A DNA stretch of 43,167 nt. Source: an uncultured Sphingopyxis sp. (lineage in GTDB: Bacteria; Pseudomonadota; Alphaproteobacteria; Sphingomonadales; Sphingomonadaceae). Shown here in pieces: positions 32,444-42,635 of this stretch. The DNA is taken from assembly GCA_936933955.1 (NCBI GenBank), contig CAKZIN010000089.1, positions 1 to 43,167 of the forward strand, read 5' to 3'. The notes beneath the pieces are model-generated. The model made no database searches. It was given only the letters and a program-made list of their open reading frames with translations, and was not told the DNA's origin. The first letter of the stretch is position 1, and each line of letters starts with the position of its first letter. Made by a program: the position numbers and the translations under genes.

Positions 32444-33745
32444 TCACCGCGTCACGCCGAGCTGCCCCGAACTCATCTCCCGCGCCTGCGCCATCGCTTC
32501 GCGCCCGCCATATTTGCCGAATTCGCTGCGGGCGATGGCGCGGGCGTGGACTTCGTCGGGGCCGTCGGCGAGGCGGAGCGTGCGCTGGTGGGCGTACATT
32601 TTGGCGAGGCCGAAATCCTCGCTCACCCCGCCGCCGCCGTGCGCCTGGATGGCGTCGTCGATGATCTTGAGCGCCATCATCGGCGCCTGCACCTTGATCA
32701 TCGCAATCTCGTTCTGCGCGATCTTGTTGCCCGCCTTGTCCATCATGTCCGCGGCCTTGAGGCAGAGGAGGCGCGTCATTTCGATGTCGATGCGCGCGCG
32801 GGCGATGCGCTCCTCCCACACCGAAAACTGCGCGATGGTGCGGCCGAAAGCGACGCGGGAAAGAAGCCGCTTGGTCATCCGCTCGAGCGCCTCTTCGGCG
32901 ACGCCGATGGTGCGCATGCAGTGGTGAATGCGCCCCGGCCCCAATCGCCCCTGCGCAATCTCGAACCCGCGCCCCTCGCCGAGCAGCATCGCGTCGGTGG
33001 CGTTCACGCGCACGTCCATGAGCTCGATCTCCATATGTCCGTGCGGCGCGTCGTCGTAGCCGAACACGGGGAGGTGGCGCAGGATGGTGACCCCCGGCGC
33101 GTCCATCGGCACCACCAGCATCGACTGCTGGCGGTGGCGCTCGCCGGCGAAGTCGGTCTTGCCCATAACGATCGCGACCTTGCAGCGCGGATCGCCTGCG
33201 CCCGACGACCACCATTTGCGCCCGTTGATGACATAGTCGTCGCCGTCGCGCTCGATCCGCGTCTCGATGTTGGTCGCGTCGGACGAGGCGACCTGCGGTT
33301 CGGTCATCAGAAAGGCGCTGCGGATCTCACCCTGCATCAGCGGGCGGAGCCATTGCTCCTTCTGCGCGGCGGTGGCGTAGCGGTGGAACACCTCCATATT
33401 GCCCGTGTCGGGCGCGGAGCAGTTGAACACCTCGCTCGCGAAACCGACGCGGCCCATCTCCTCGGCGCACAGCGCATATTCGAGGTTGGTGAGGCCCGGC
33501 CCCTCGAATTCGAAGCTGTCATCGACGTGGTGATGATGGTCGGAGCGCGGCGGCATGAACAGGTTCCAGATGCCCTGCCGCTTCGCCTCGGCCTTGAGCT
33601 CCTCAACCACCGGAAGCACCTTCCAGCGGCCCCCGGCGTGATCCTGCTCCTCGTAAGTGGGAACCGCGGGGCGCACGCGGTCGGCGATGAACTGCCGGAC
33701 GCGGTCGCGCCAATGGGTCTGCCGGTCGGTGAGCGCGAAATCCAT
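32444..33745 (-). CDS. ACAD10/11-type acyl-CoA dehydrogenase
   Basis: A 433-residue flavoprotein that matches the C-terminal part of animal ACAD10/11 and LvaC-like enzymes rather than ordinary FadE: NLFMPP, GLTNLEYALCAEEMGR, VFNCSAPDTGNMEVFHRY, FLMTEPQVASSDATNIE, GRKWWSSGAGDPRC, GRGFEIAQGRLGPGRIHHCMRTIG and AIQAHGGGGVSEDFGLA. In the characterised systems the kinase makes a 4-phosphoacyl-CoA and this enzyme removes phosphate to give an enoyl-CoA. The presence of both genes suggests 4-hydroxy-acid catabolism. The start is ATG 33745 with AGGAG 12 nt upstream inside the MFS stop region (8-bp gap); the frame is open further upstream but overlaps the MFS gene. Confidence 0.9.
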   Translation of the reverse strand: MDFALTDRQTHWRDRVRQFIADRVRPAVPTYEEQDHAGGRWKVLPVVEELKAEAKRQGIWNLFMPPRSDHHHHVDDSFEFEGPGLTNLEYALCAEEMGRVGFASEVFNCSAPDTGNMEVFHRYATAAQKEQWLRPLMQGEIRSAFLMTEPQVASSDATNIETRIERDGDDYVINGRKWWSSGAGDPRCKVAIVMGKTDFAGERHRQQSMLVVPMDAPGVTILRHLPVFGYDDAPHGHMEIELMDVRVNATDAMLLGEGRGFEIAQGRLGPGRIHHCMRTIGVAEEALERMTKRLLSRVAFGRTIAQFSVWEERIARARIDIEMTRLLCLKAADMMDKAGNKIAQNEIAMIKVQAPMMALKIIDDAIQAHGGGGVSEDFGLAKMYAHQRTLRLADGPDEVHARAIARSEFGKYGGREAMAQAREMSSGQLGVTR

Positions 33746-33753
33746 GAGCAGGC

Positions 33754-35184
33754 TTACTCCTGAACGGGGGGGAGGTGACGTTCGTCGAGGGGGAAGCGTG
33801 ACAGCGCCCACGCCGCGCCCATGTGCAACAGCACGATGGTCGCGATGTAGAGCGCGATCAGGCGGCGCAGCACGTCGGGCGCGACTTCGCCAGCGGTCGC
33901 ATTGGCGGGGAAGCCCACCAGCACCAGCATCTGCCCGACGAGGAAGATGCCGAGCCCGGTGACGCATTTCTGCGTGAACCACTGCCCGGCGAAGAATACC
34001 CCCTCGCGCGCCTGGCCGGTTGTCGCGCGGTAGGCGCTGGCGACGTCGGCCATCATCGACGCGGCGATGACCAGCCCGGCGACCCCGGTGGCGGTGGAGG
34101 CGATGACGAAGGCGAAAAAGACCGCCGCGCGGTCCGCCGCCTGCGCGTCAGGCAGCAGCCCGAAGAGGTGGAGGACGTAGGGCATACCGGCGAGGATCGG
34201 GGTCGCGAGCGTCAGCAGCTGCGCCGCGCGCCGCTTGCCCAGCCGCGGGCCGATCTGCCGCGCCAGCGCCAGCGCCAGCAGCACGCCGACGCCGAGGATC
34301 AACGCATAGATCAGCAGCCCTTGCGCGCTCAGTCGCCAGACGAAGCCTAGCATATAGTTGGTGAGCGCAAAGGTGACGCCCTGGCTCGCAAAGCCGAACA
34401 CCGCCGCCACCAGCAGCACGCGAAACGGGCGAAAGCGGATGCAGCCGACCATGTCGCGCAGCGCAGGGTGCGGCACGCTCGCCGGCACCGGATGCGCGTA
34501 GCGGCGATGCGTGCCCCACGCCGACAGCAGGATGGCGACGAACATCGCGATCGCGCCGGTCCAGGCGAACAGGTGAAAGCTCTCCACCCGCGCGCGCTCG
34601 ACCGGGATCAGATGAAACACGCCATAGGCGAGCGCCAGCGTCACCAGCCCGCCGATCCAGCCGAACAGATAGCGCCAGCCGAGCACCGCGGTGCGTTCGT
34701 GCGGGTCGCTGGTCATCTCGGGGAGCAGCGCAAGGCTCGGCACCTCGTTGAGGGAGAGCGCCATGCGCACCGCCAGCGCGCAGCCGAAGACCCAGGCATA
34801 GGCGACCCAGCCTGCGTCGGCAGCGGGCGGCATCCACAGCAGCCCCCAGAACAGCGCAATCGGCAGCGCACTCGCGTAGAGGAACGGATGGCGACGGCCC
34901 CATTGGGTGCGGGTGCCGTCGGACCAGTGCCCGACCAGCGGATCGAACAGCGCGTCGAGCACCAGCACCGCCAGCAGCGTGAGCCCGACCAGCCCCGGGT
35001 CGAGCCCCATCACCTGGTTGAGGTAGATGAGGAGAAAGACCTGAAATCCGTTGTCCTTGACCCCGTAGGCGATCGCTCCCAGCCCGTAGTAGATGCGCTG
35101 CCCCAGCGGGACCTGCGCCGGGGGCGGGGCGGGGCGGATGGTTTCGCTTGCGCGCCCCGCAACAGGAGGGGCGGCGCTCGTCAT
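33754..35184 (-). CDS. GPH-family (MFS) sodium/proton symporter
   Basis: A 476-residue inner-membrane carrier with about 12 hydrophobic segments. The GPH signature DPLVGHWSDGTRTQWGRRHPFLYAS lies between helices 2 and 4, and the conserved GLGAIAYGVKDNGFQVFLLIYLNQVMGL is at the N-terminus. The family usually carries glycosides, pentosides or hexuronides, but members in catabolic islands of sphingomonads are often assigned to other acids. It may import the substrate degraded by this cluster. Its start overlaps the SDR stop by 4 bp (ATGA), so it is coupled to the SDR. Confidence 0.88.
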   Translation of the reverse strand: MTSAAPPVAGRASETIRPAPPPAQVPLGQRIYYGLGAIAYGVKDNGFQVFLLIYLNQVMGLDPGLVGLTLLAVLVLDALFDPLVGHWSDGTRTQWGRRHPFLYASALPIALFWGLLWMPPAADAGWVAYAWVFGCALAVRMALSLNEVPSLALLPEMTSDPHERTAVLGWRYLFGWIGGLVTLALAYGVFHLIPVERARVESFHLFAWTGAIAMFVAILLSAWGTHRRYAHPVPASVPHPALRDMVGCIRFRPFRVLLVAAVFGFASQGVTFALTNYMLGFVWRLSAQGLLIYALILGVGVLLALALARQIGPRLGKRRAAQLLTLATPILAGMPYVLHLFGLLPDAQAADRAAVFFAFVIASTATGVAGLVIAASMMADVASAYRATTGQAREGVFFAGQWFTQKCVTGLGIFLVGQMLVLVGFPANATAGEVAPDVLRRLIALYIATIVLLHMGAAWALSRFPLDERHLPPVQE

Positions 35185-36032
35185 GCGCTGGCGCCGGCCT
35201 GCGCGGCGAAGGCGTCGAGCGATTCGAACAGGCCCGGCATCTCCGGGTCCCAGCTATGCCGTTCGCCGATGGTCAGCCCGCCATCGACCAGGATCGAGGT
35301 GCCGGTGATAAAGCTCGCATCGTCGCTGGCGAGGAACGCGACCGCGCCGGCGATATCCTCGGGCTGGCCGGGGCGCGGAATCGGCTGCGCGTTGGAGGAC
35401 ATTTGCGCGATGACGGCCTTGGCCTGATCGGCGGTGGCGCCGGAGAGGCCGACGCTGCTCGTGAAGATGTTGGTGTTGATGAACCCCGGCAGCACCGCGT
35501 TGACGCGGATGCCATGCTGGGCAAGGTCCGCGGCGGCCATGCGCGTGAGGTGCAGCACGCCCGCCTTTGCGACCGAATAAGCGGTCGGCGCGTAGCCCGA
35601 TCGCAGCGCCGCGACGCTCGCGGTGTTGATGATCGAGGCGGTGCGGCGCCCGCGCATATGCGGCACGGCGTAACGAATGCCGAGCGCGACCGAGCGCAGC
35701 AGCAGGTTCATCGTCGCGTCCCAGCTGTCGGGTTCCGCCTCTGCGATCCCGCCCCGCGCGCCGCCCGCGCCGGCGTTGTTGAAGACGATGTCGATCCCGT
35801 CCGCACCCTCCGCGGCGAAGTCCATCAGCGCCGCGATCTCCGCAGCAGAGGTCACGTCGCAGCGGCGAAAGCGGATGCGCCCGTCGCTCGCATCGGCAAG
35901 CGCTTCGCCACCCGCGGCGTCGAGGTCGGCAGCGACGACGCGCGCGCCCTCCTCGGCCAGCCGCAGCGCGCTCGCCCGGCCGATGCCCGATGCCGCGCCG
36001 GTCACCACGGCCACTCTATCCTTGAGGCGCAT
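35181..36032 (-). CDS. Short-chain dehydrogenase/reductase, first gene of the leftward arm
   Basis: A classical SDR of 283 residues. TGAASGIG (11-18), DVTSAAEIAAL, NNAGAGGARGG, the catalytic Ser in INTASVAALRSG, Tyr-Lys in YSVAK, VLPGFINTNIF and ILVDGGL are present. A C-terminal extension of about 25 residues (WDPEMPGLFESLDAFAAQAG) is longer than usual. An excellent ribosome site (GGGAGGAGA) precedes ATG 36032. The substrate is unknown; LvaD-like reduction of a 4-oxoacyl-CoA is one possibility given the neighbours. Confidence 0.91.
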   Translation of the reverse strand: MRLKDRVAVVTGAASGIGRASALRLAEEGARVVAADLDAAGGEALADASDGRIRFRRCDVTSAAEIAALMDFAAEGADGIDIVFNNAGAGGARGGIAEAEPDSWDATMNLLLRSVALGIRYAVPHMRGRRTASIINTASVAALRSGYAPTAYSVAKAGVLHLTRMAAADLAQHGIRVNAVLPGFINTNIFTSSVGLSGATADQAKAVIAQMSSNAQPIPRPGQPEDIAGAVAFLASDDASFITGTSILVDGGLTIGERHSWDPEMPGLFESLDAFAAQAGASA

Positions 36033-36101
36033 GCGACTCTCCTCCCGGGCGTCTGTCGAAGCGAAGGCTCCGCGCGCCGTTGGCGTCTTTGTTCCGACGA
36101 G

Positions 36102-36117
36102 TTTACGTTTGCGTCAA
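36102..36117. promoter_or_regulatory. Palindromic TTTACGT-TT-GCGTCAA motif in the divergent promoter
   Basis: The 16-bp imperfect palindrome TTTACGTTTGCGTCAA matches at 5 of 7 half-site positions. It sits in the 173-bp spacer between the two arms of the acyl-CoA island. On the minus strand it contains a perfect -35 box TTGACG. From memory, it resembles sites of MerR-family LiuR-type regulators of branched-chain and fatty-acid degradation. No regulator gene is in the window. Confidence 0.45.
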
Positions 36118-36205
36118 GTGAATAGCGGGGCAATGATCGGCCCCAAGCGACGCCCGGCGGATTCGGCAACGAACGCGACGCCGCGCGAGCCATAGGAGAG
36201 ATGCG

Positions 36206-37390
36206 GTGACCCAAGACCTCAACGCTTTCCGTGCCGAGGTGCGCGACTGGCTCGAGGCGAACTGCCCGCCCGAAATGCGCACCCCCGCGAGCGGTGAGGG
36301 CGACGTCTGCTGGGGCGGACGCAACTGGCAGTTCAAGAACGAGGCGCAGCGCCAGTGGCTCGAGGCTTGCGTGGCCAAGGGCTACACTGTCCCTGACTGG
36401 CCCACCGAATATGGCGGTGCGGGCCTCTCGCCCGAACAGGCCAAGGTGCTGCGCGAGGAGATGGCGGGGATCGGCGCGCGCTCGCCGCTCTCCAGCTTCG
36501 GCATCTGGATGCTCGGCCCGGCGCTGCTCCACTTCGGCACCGAGGAGCAGAAGCTCAAATATCTGCCGCCGATCGCGCGAGGCGAAATTCGCTGGTGCCA
36601 GGGCTATTCGGAGCCCGGTGCGGGCAGCGACCTCGTCTCGCTGCAGACCTTTGGCGAGGATGCGGGCGACCATTGGGTGGTCAACGGGTCCAAGATATGG
36701 ACCAGCTACGCCGATCAGGCCGACTGGATCTTCTGCCTCGTCCGCACCGACAAGAGCGACAAATATCGCGGCATCACCTTCATGCTGTTCGACATGGCGA
36801 GCCCCGGCGTTTCGACCAAGCCGATCCTGCTGATCAGCGGCAACTCGCCCTTCTGCGAGACCTTTTTCGACGATGTGAAGGTGCCCAAGGACCAGTATAT
36901 CGGCGAGATCAACCGCGGCTGGGATGTCGCCAAATATCTCCTCGGCCACGAACGCGAGATGATCTCCGGCGGCGGCGCGGGCGGCGACATGCTCTCGGTC
37001 GGCGCGCTCTATGCGCAGTCGCTCGGGCGCAACGCGAACGGCGAGCTCGACGACCCGATCCTGCGCGCGGAGATGGCGGCGTTCGACGTCGACGTGTTCG
37101 CCTTTCGCGCGATGGGCGAACGCTTCATGGACATGTGGAAGACCGGCCGCGCGCATCCCGCGAGCTCGAACATGATGAAATATGCCGGGACCGAGCTCAA
37201 CAAGCGCCGTTACGAGCTGGTCATGGCCGGCGGCGGCAGCGACGCGCTCGAATGGGAAAGCGAAGCGAGCGTCGGCGGCGCCAAGGCGCGGACGTGGCTG
37301 CGCACCAAGGCCAACTCGATCGAAGGCGGCACGAGCGAGGTCATGCTTAACGTCATCGCCAAGCGGATCCTGGAACTGCCGGGGGGTTGA
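36206..37390 (+). CDS. Acyl-CoA dehydrogenase, likely one subunit of a heteromeric pair
   Basis: A 394-residue flavoprotein from GTG 36206, preceded by AGGAGA at 7-nt spacing. The acyl-CoA dehydrogenase core is clear: GYTVPDWPTEYGGAGLSPEQ, GARSPLSSFGIWMLGPALLHFGTEEQK, WCQGYSEPGAGSDLVSLQT, WVVNGSKIWTSYADQADWIFCLVRT and the C-terminal IEGGTSEVMLNVIAKRIL. The RxQFG flavin-contact motif found in most homotetrameric enzymes is absent (replaced around FDVDVFAFRAMGERF), whereas the next gene has it. This matches alpha2beta2 dehydrogenases such as the FadE28-FadE29 type used on bulky side chains. The role is inferred from families. Confidence 0.9.
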   Translation: MTQDLNAFRAEVRDWLEANCPPEMRTPASGEGDVCWGGRNWQFKNEAQRQWLEACVAKGYTVPDWPTEYGGAGLSPEQAKVLREEMAGIGARSPLSSFGIWMLGPALLHFGTEEQKLKYLPPIARGEIRWCQGYSEPGAGSDLVSLQTFGEDAGDHWVVNGSKIWTSYADQADWIFCLVRTDKSDKYRGITFMLFDMASPGVSTKPILLISGNSPFCETFFDDVKVPKDQYIGEINRGWDVAKYLLGHEREMISGGGAGGDMLSVGALYAQSLGRNANGELDDPILRAEMAAFDVDVFAFRAMGERFMDMWKTGRAHPASSNMMKYAGTELNKRRYELVMAGGGSDALEWESEASVGGAKARTWLRTKANSIEGGTSEVMLNVIAKRILELPGG

Positions 37391-37400
37391 GCCCCGCACC

Positions 37401-37497
37401 TCCCCTCCCGCTTGCGGGAGGGGCCGGGGGTGGGCGCGGCTACACGCGACATCGCCGGATCAGCCCACCCCTAGCCCCTCCCACAAGCGGGAGGGGG
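37401..37497. repeat. REPIN-like double hairpin E
   Basis: Left hairpin CCCCTCCCGC-TT-GCGGGAGGGG and right arm CCCCTCCCAC-AA-GCGGGAGGGG (one stem mismatch) flank a spacer with TACACGCGACATCGCCGG, unlike copies C, D and F. It fills the gap between the two rightward acyl-CoA dehydrogenase genes. Confidence 0.88.
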
Positions 37498-37510
37498 ACC
37501 GGAGAAAACG

Positions 37511-38647
37511 ATGCCCCTCTACCACAGCGACGATCAGGCGATGCTCAAGGACATGGTGGCGCCGTTCGTCGCCGAAACCGCGCCGGTCGCGCACCTGCGC
37601 TCGCTGCGCGACGCGAAGGACGAAACCGGATTCTCGCGCGACCTCTGGCAGCAGTTCGCGGAGATGGGCTTCACCGGCATCCTCGTTCCCGAAGCGCAGG
37701 GCGGCATGGGGATGGGCCATGCCGAAGCGGGGATCGTGCTGGAGGAGATCGGGCGTAACCTGACCCCGTCGCCGTTTCTCACCACGTCGGTGGCGGCCGC
37801 GTCGGCCTTCCGCGCGGCGGGCGGCGCGCTGGCCGACCAATGGCTGCCGAAGATCGCCAAGGGCGAAGCCATCGCCGCGCTCGCCATCGACGAAGGCCCG
37901 CGCCACGCACCGGAACGTACCGCGATGCGCGCCGAGCGTTCGGGCAACGGCTTTCGCCTGTCGGGGACCAAGCAGTTCGTGCTCAACGGTCACGTCGCCG
38001 ACGTGCTGCTCGTCCTCGCGCGCACTGCGGGGAGCGAGCGCGAGGAGGCGGGCCTGACGCTGTTCGCGGTGCCGAAAGACGCCGGCAACATGACCGCCGA
38101 CCCGCGCCGCCTGGTCGATGCGAGCCTCGCCAGTCACATGAGTTTCGAGGGCGTCACGGTCGATGCCGACGCCGTGGTGGGTGAGGTCGATGCGGGGTGG
38201 GAGGCGGTGAAGCCGATGCTCGCCGCGGCGCGCACCGGTGCCGCGGCGGAAATGCTCGGCGTCGGCCAGGGGGCGATGGATATGACCATGGGCTACCTCA
38301 AGCAGCGCAAGCAGTTCGGGCGGCTGATCGGCGAATTCCAGGCGCTCCAGCATCGCGCCGCGCATCTTTATTCCGAGCTAGAGATCGCTCGGGCGAGTGT
38401 GATGAAAGCGCAAGCGTTGCTCGATGAGGGCAGCGAGGGTGCGGAGCTGATGGTCTCGGTCGCCAAGGCCAAGGTCGGCGCTGCCGCCAACCTCGCGGTG
38501 CGCGAAGGGGTGCAGATGCATGGCGGCATCGGCATGACCGACGAATATGACATCGGCCTCTACATGAAGCGCGACCGCGCGCTCTCCGAGTTCATGGGCG
38601 ATGCGCGATACCACACCGACCGCGTGGCGCGGATGAATGGTTATTGA
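37511..38647 (+). CDS. Acyl-CoA dehydrogenase, likely partner subunit
   Basis: A 378-residue flavoprotein that follows the previous one by 120 bp containing REPIN E. It has MGFTGILVPEAQGGMGMGHAEAGIVLEEIGR, FRLSGTKQFVLNGHVADVLLVLART, the flavin-contact motif KQRKQFGRLIGEFQALQH and MHGGIGMTDEYDIGLYMKRDRALSEFMGDARYH. It lacks the GGTSE motif of its neighbour, so the two complement each other as alpha and beta subunits would. ATG 37511 is preceded by a GGA-rich stretch. Function in a beta-oxidation step is safe; substrate specificity is unknown. Confidence 0.9.
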   Translation: MPLYHSDDQAMLKDMVAPFVAETAPVAHLRSLRDAKDETGFSRDLWQQFAEMGFTGILVPEAQGGMGMGHAEAGIVLEEIGRNLTPSPFLTTSVAAASAFRAAGGALADQWLPKIAKGEAIAALAIDEGPRHAPERTAMRAERSGNGFRLSGTKQFVLNGHVADVLLVLARTAGSEREEAGLTLFAVPKDAGNMTADPRRLVDASLASHMSFEGVTVDADAVVGEVDAGWEAVKPMLAAARTGAAAEMLGVGQGAMDMTMGYLKQRKQFGRLIGEFQALQHRAAHLYSELEIARASVMKAQALLDEGSEGAELMVSVAKAKVGAAANLAVREGVQMHGGIGMTDEYDIGLYMKRDRALSEFMGDARYHTDRVARMNGY

Positions 38648-38655
38648 GAATGGAT

Positions 38656-38758
38656 CCCCCCCCCCCGCTCGCGGGAGGGGTTAGGGGTGGGCGCGGAGCC
38701 GCTGACCTCTGTGCAAACCAAAGCCCACCCCCGGCCCCTCCCGCAAGCGGGAGGGGAG
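38656..38758. repeat. REPIN-like double hairpin F, inverted relative to C and D, with an 11-C run
   Basis: The left arm CCCCCCGCTCGCGGGAGGGG is degenerate and begins with 11 consecutive C; the right hairpin is CCCCTCCCGC-AA-GCGGGAGGGG. The spacer GGCGCGGAGCCGCTGACCTCTG is the reverse complement of the copy D spacer. The frame is open through this repeat into the next gene, but it is not coding. Confidence 0.88.
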
Positions 38759-38784
38759 ATGAGCAAACAAGAGGAAGCGACGCG

Positions 38785-39582
38785 ATGAACCTCAACCAAC
38801 TCTTCACCCTCGACGGGCGCACCGCGCTCATCACCGGCGGGTCGCGCGGGATCGGGGCGATGTTCGTGGAGGGCTTCCTCGCCGCGGGCGCGGCGCGGGT
38901 CTACATCACCGCGCGCAAGGAGCATCAGATCGCCGCGGCGGTCGAGCGCTTCGGCGGCGACCGCGTGGTCGGCTTTGCCGGCGATGTCTCCACCGTCGAG
39001 GGCTGCCGTGCCATCGCCGCGGAGATCGTAGGGCGCGAGGACAGGCTCGACATCCTCGTCAACAATGCGGGCGCTGCCTGGGGTGAGGATTTCGAGACCT
39101 TCCCCGAGAGCGGCTGGGACAAGGTCATGGACGTCAACGTCAAGGCGCCCTTCTTCCTCACCCAGGCGCTGCACGCGCAATTGAAAGCTGCCGCCAGCGC
39201 GGATCGTCCGGCCAAGGTCATCAACGTCGGCTCGATCGACGGGCTGCGCCTCAACGCGTGGGAGACGTACAGCTATGCCGCGTCGAAGGCGGCGATCCTG
39301 CACCTCACGCGGCGCATGGCGGCGCGGCTGGTGCGCGATCACATCCACGTCACCGCGATCGCACCCGGCGCGTTTCAGAGCGACATGAACAAGGCCGCGC
39401 GCGATCATGGCGACGCGGTGGGGAAGGGCATCCCGGCGCGGCGCATCGGCGCGCCCGAAGATATGGCGGCGGCGGCCATCTACCTCGCCAGTCGCGCGGG
39501 CGATTATGTCATCGGGGAGACGCTGACGGTCGACGGCGGGCTGGTGCACGCATCGCTCGGCAGTTCGATCGACGCGGATTGA
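38785..39582 (+). CDS. Short-chain dehydrogenase/reductase (RhlG/FabG-like)
   Basis: A classical SDR of 265 residues: TGGSRGIGAMFVEGFLAAGA, GDVSTVEGC, NNAGAAWGEDF, catalytic Ser in INVGSIDGLRLN, Tyr-Lys in YAASK, AIAPGAFQSDMN and LTVDGGL. It resembles the 3-oxoacyl reductase/RhlG type. ATG 38785 is chosen because AGAGGAAG lies 9 nt upstream and the conserved N-terminus LFTLDGRTALITGG begins there. The in-frame upstream ATG at 38644 would translate REPIN F into a Pro/Gly-rich artefact. It is the last gene of the rightward arm. Confidence 0.91.
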   Translation: MNLNQLFTLDGRTALITGGSRGIGAMFVEGFLAAGAARVYITARKEHQIAAAVERFGGDRVVGFAGDVSTVEGCRAIAAEIVGREDRLDILVNNAGAAWGEDFETFPESGWDKVMDVNVKAPFFLTQALHAQLKAAASADRPAKVINVGSIDGLRLNAWETYSYAASKAAILHLTRRMAARLVRDHIHVTAIAPGAFQSDMNKAARDHGDAVGKGIPARRIGAPEDMAAAAIYLASRAGDYVIGETLTVDGGLVHASLGSSIDAD

Positions 39583-39661
39583 TCGGTCGCGGGGCGGAAC
39601 CGCGCGGGCGCAGGCGCGCTATCTGACCGCGCGGGCCTCCCCCGCATTTCAGGAGATTATG

Positions 39662-39817
39662 ATGGAACAGCGCGGGGACGAAGTCCGGGTCACCACCACC
39701 GAAGCGAGCGGCGGGCGCAAGCTCGGCGTCATGCGTTATGTGCTTGGCATTTCGATCGCACTCGCGGCGATCGCGATGTTCCTGATCTTCGCCGGCGGAA
39801 CCCAGTCGGTCGGCTGA
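39662..39817 (+). CDS. Small single-helix membrane protein
   Basis: A 51-residue protein: a charged cytoplasmic start (MEQRGDEVRVTTTEASGGRK), then one membrane helix (LGVMRYVLGISIALAAIAMFLIFAGG) and TQSVG. ATG 39662 is chosen over the adjacent ATG 39659 because AGGAG lies 6 nt upstream. It has its own strong terminator, which supports a real gene. I do not know a function. The next gene, acnA, starts 95 bp later. Confidence 0.75.
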   Translation: MEQRGDEVRVTTTEASGGRKLGVMRYVLGISIALAAIAMFLIFAGGTQSVG

Positions 39818-39823
39818 CGCGGC

Positions 39824-39848
39824 GGCGGGGGCGGCGCCCCCGCCTTTT
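39824..39848 (+). terminator. Rho-independent terminator before acnA
   Basis: A perfect 9-bp stem GGCGGGGGC/GCCCCCGCC (39824-39832 with 39836-39844) with loop GGC is followed by TTTT. It is 7 bp after the stop of the small membrane protein. Confidence 0.88.
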
Positions 39849-39912
39849 CCTCCGCGCGATGTTGGATTAGGGCCGCCCTAACTCCCCAATTGGCAGCGAA
39901 GAGGATACGCCC

Positions 39913-42591
<2,679 letters not shown>

Positions 42592-42635
42592 CGAGGGGCG
42601 TCGCCGACGAGGGTTTTGACGAAGGGGGTCGCGTG

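Noticed and set aside
33746..33982. Upstream extension of the ACAD10/11-type gene
   Set aside because: It overlaps the MFS gene and has no family similarity; MDFALTDRQTHWR at 33745 is the usual N-terminus.
29902..38758. CRISPR array made of the repeated GC hairpins
   Set aside because: Copies lie 1-5 kb apart with genes between them; there is no regular repeat-spacer unit and no cas gene.
38644..38784. N-terminal extension of the SDR at 38785 (MDPPPPLAGGVRGG...)
   Set aside because: It is REPIN F read as protein. The ribosome site and conserved N-terminus place the start at 38785.
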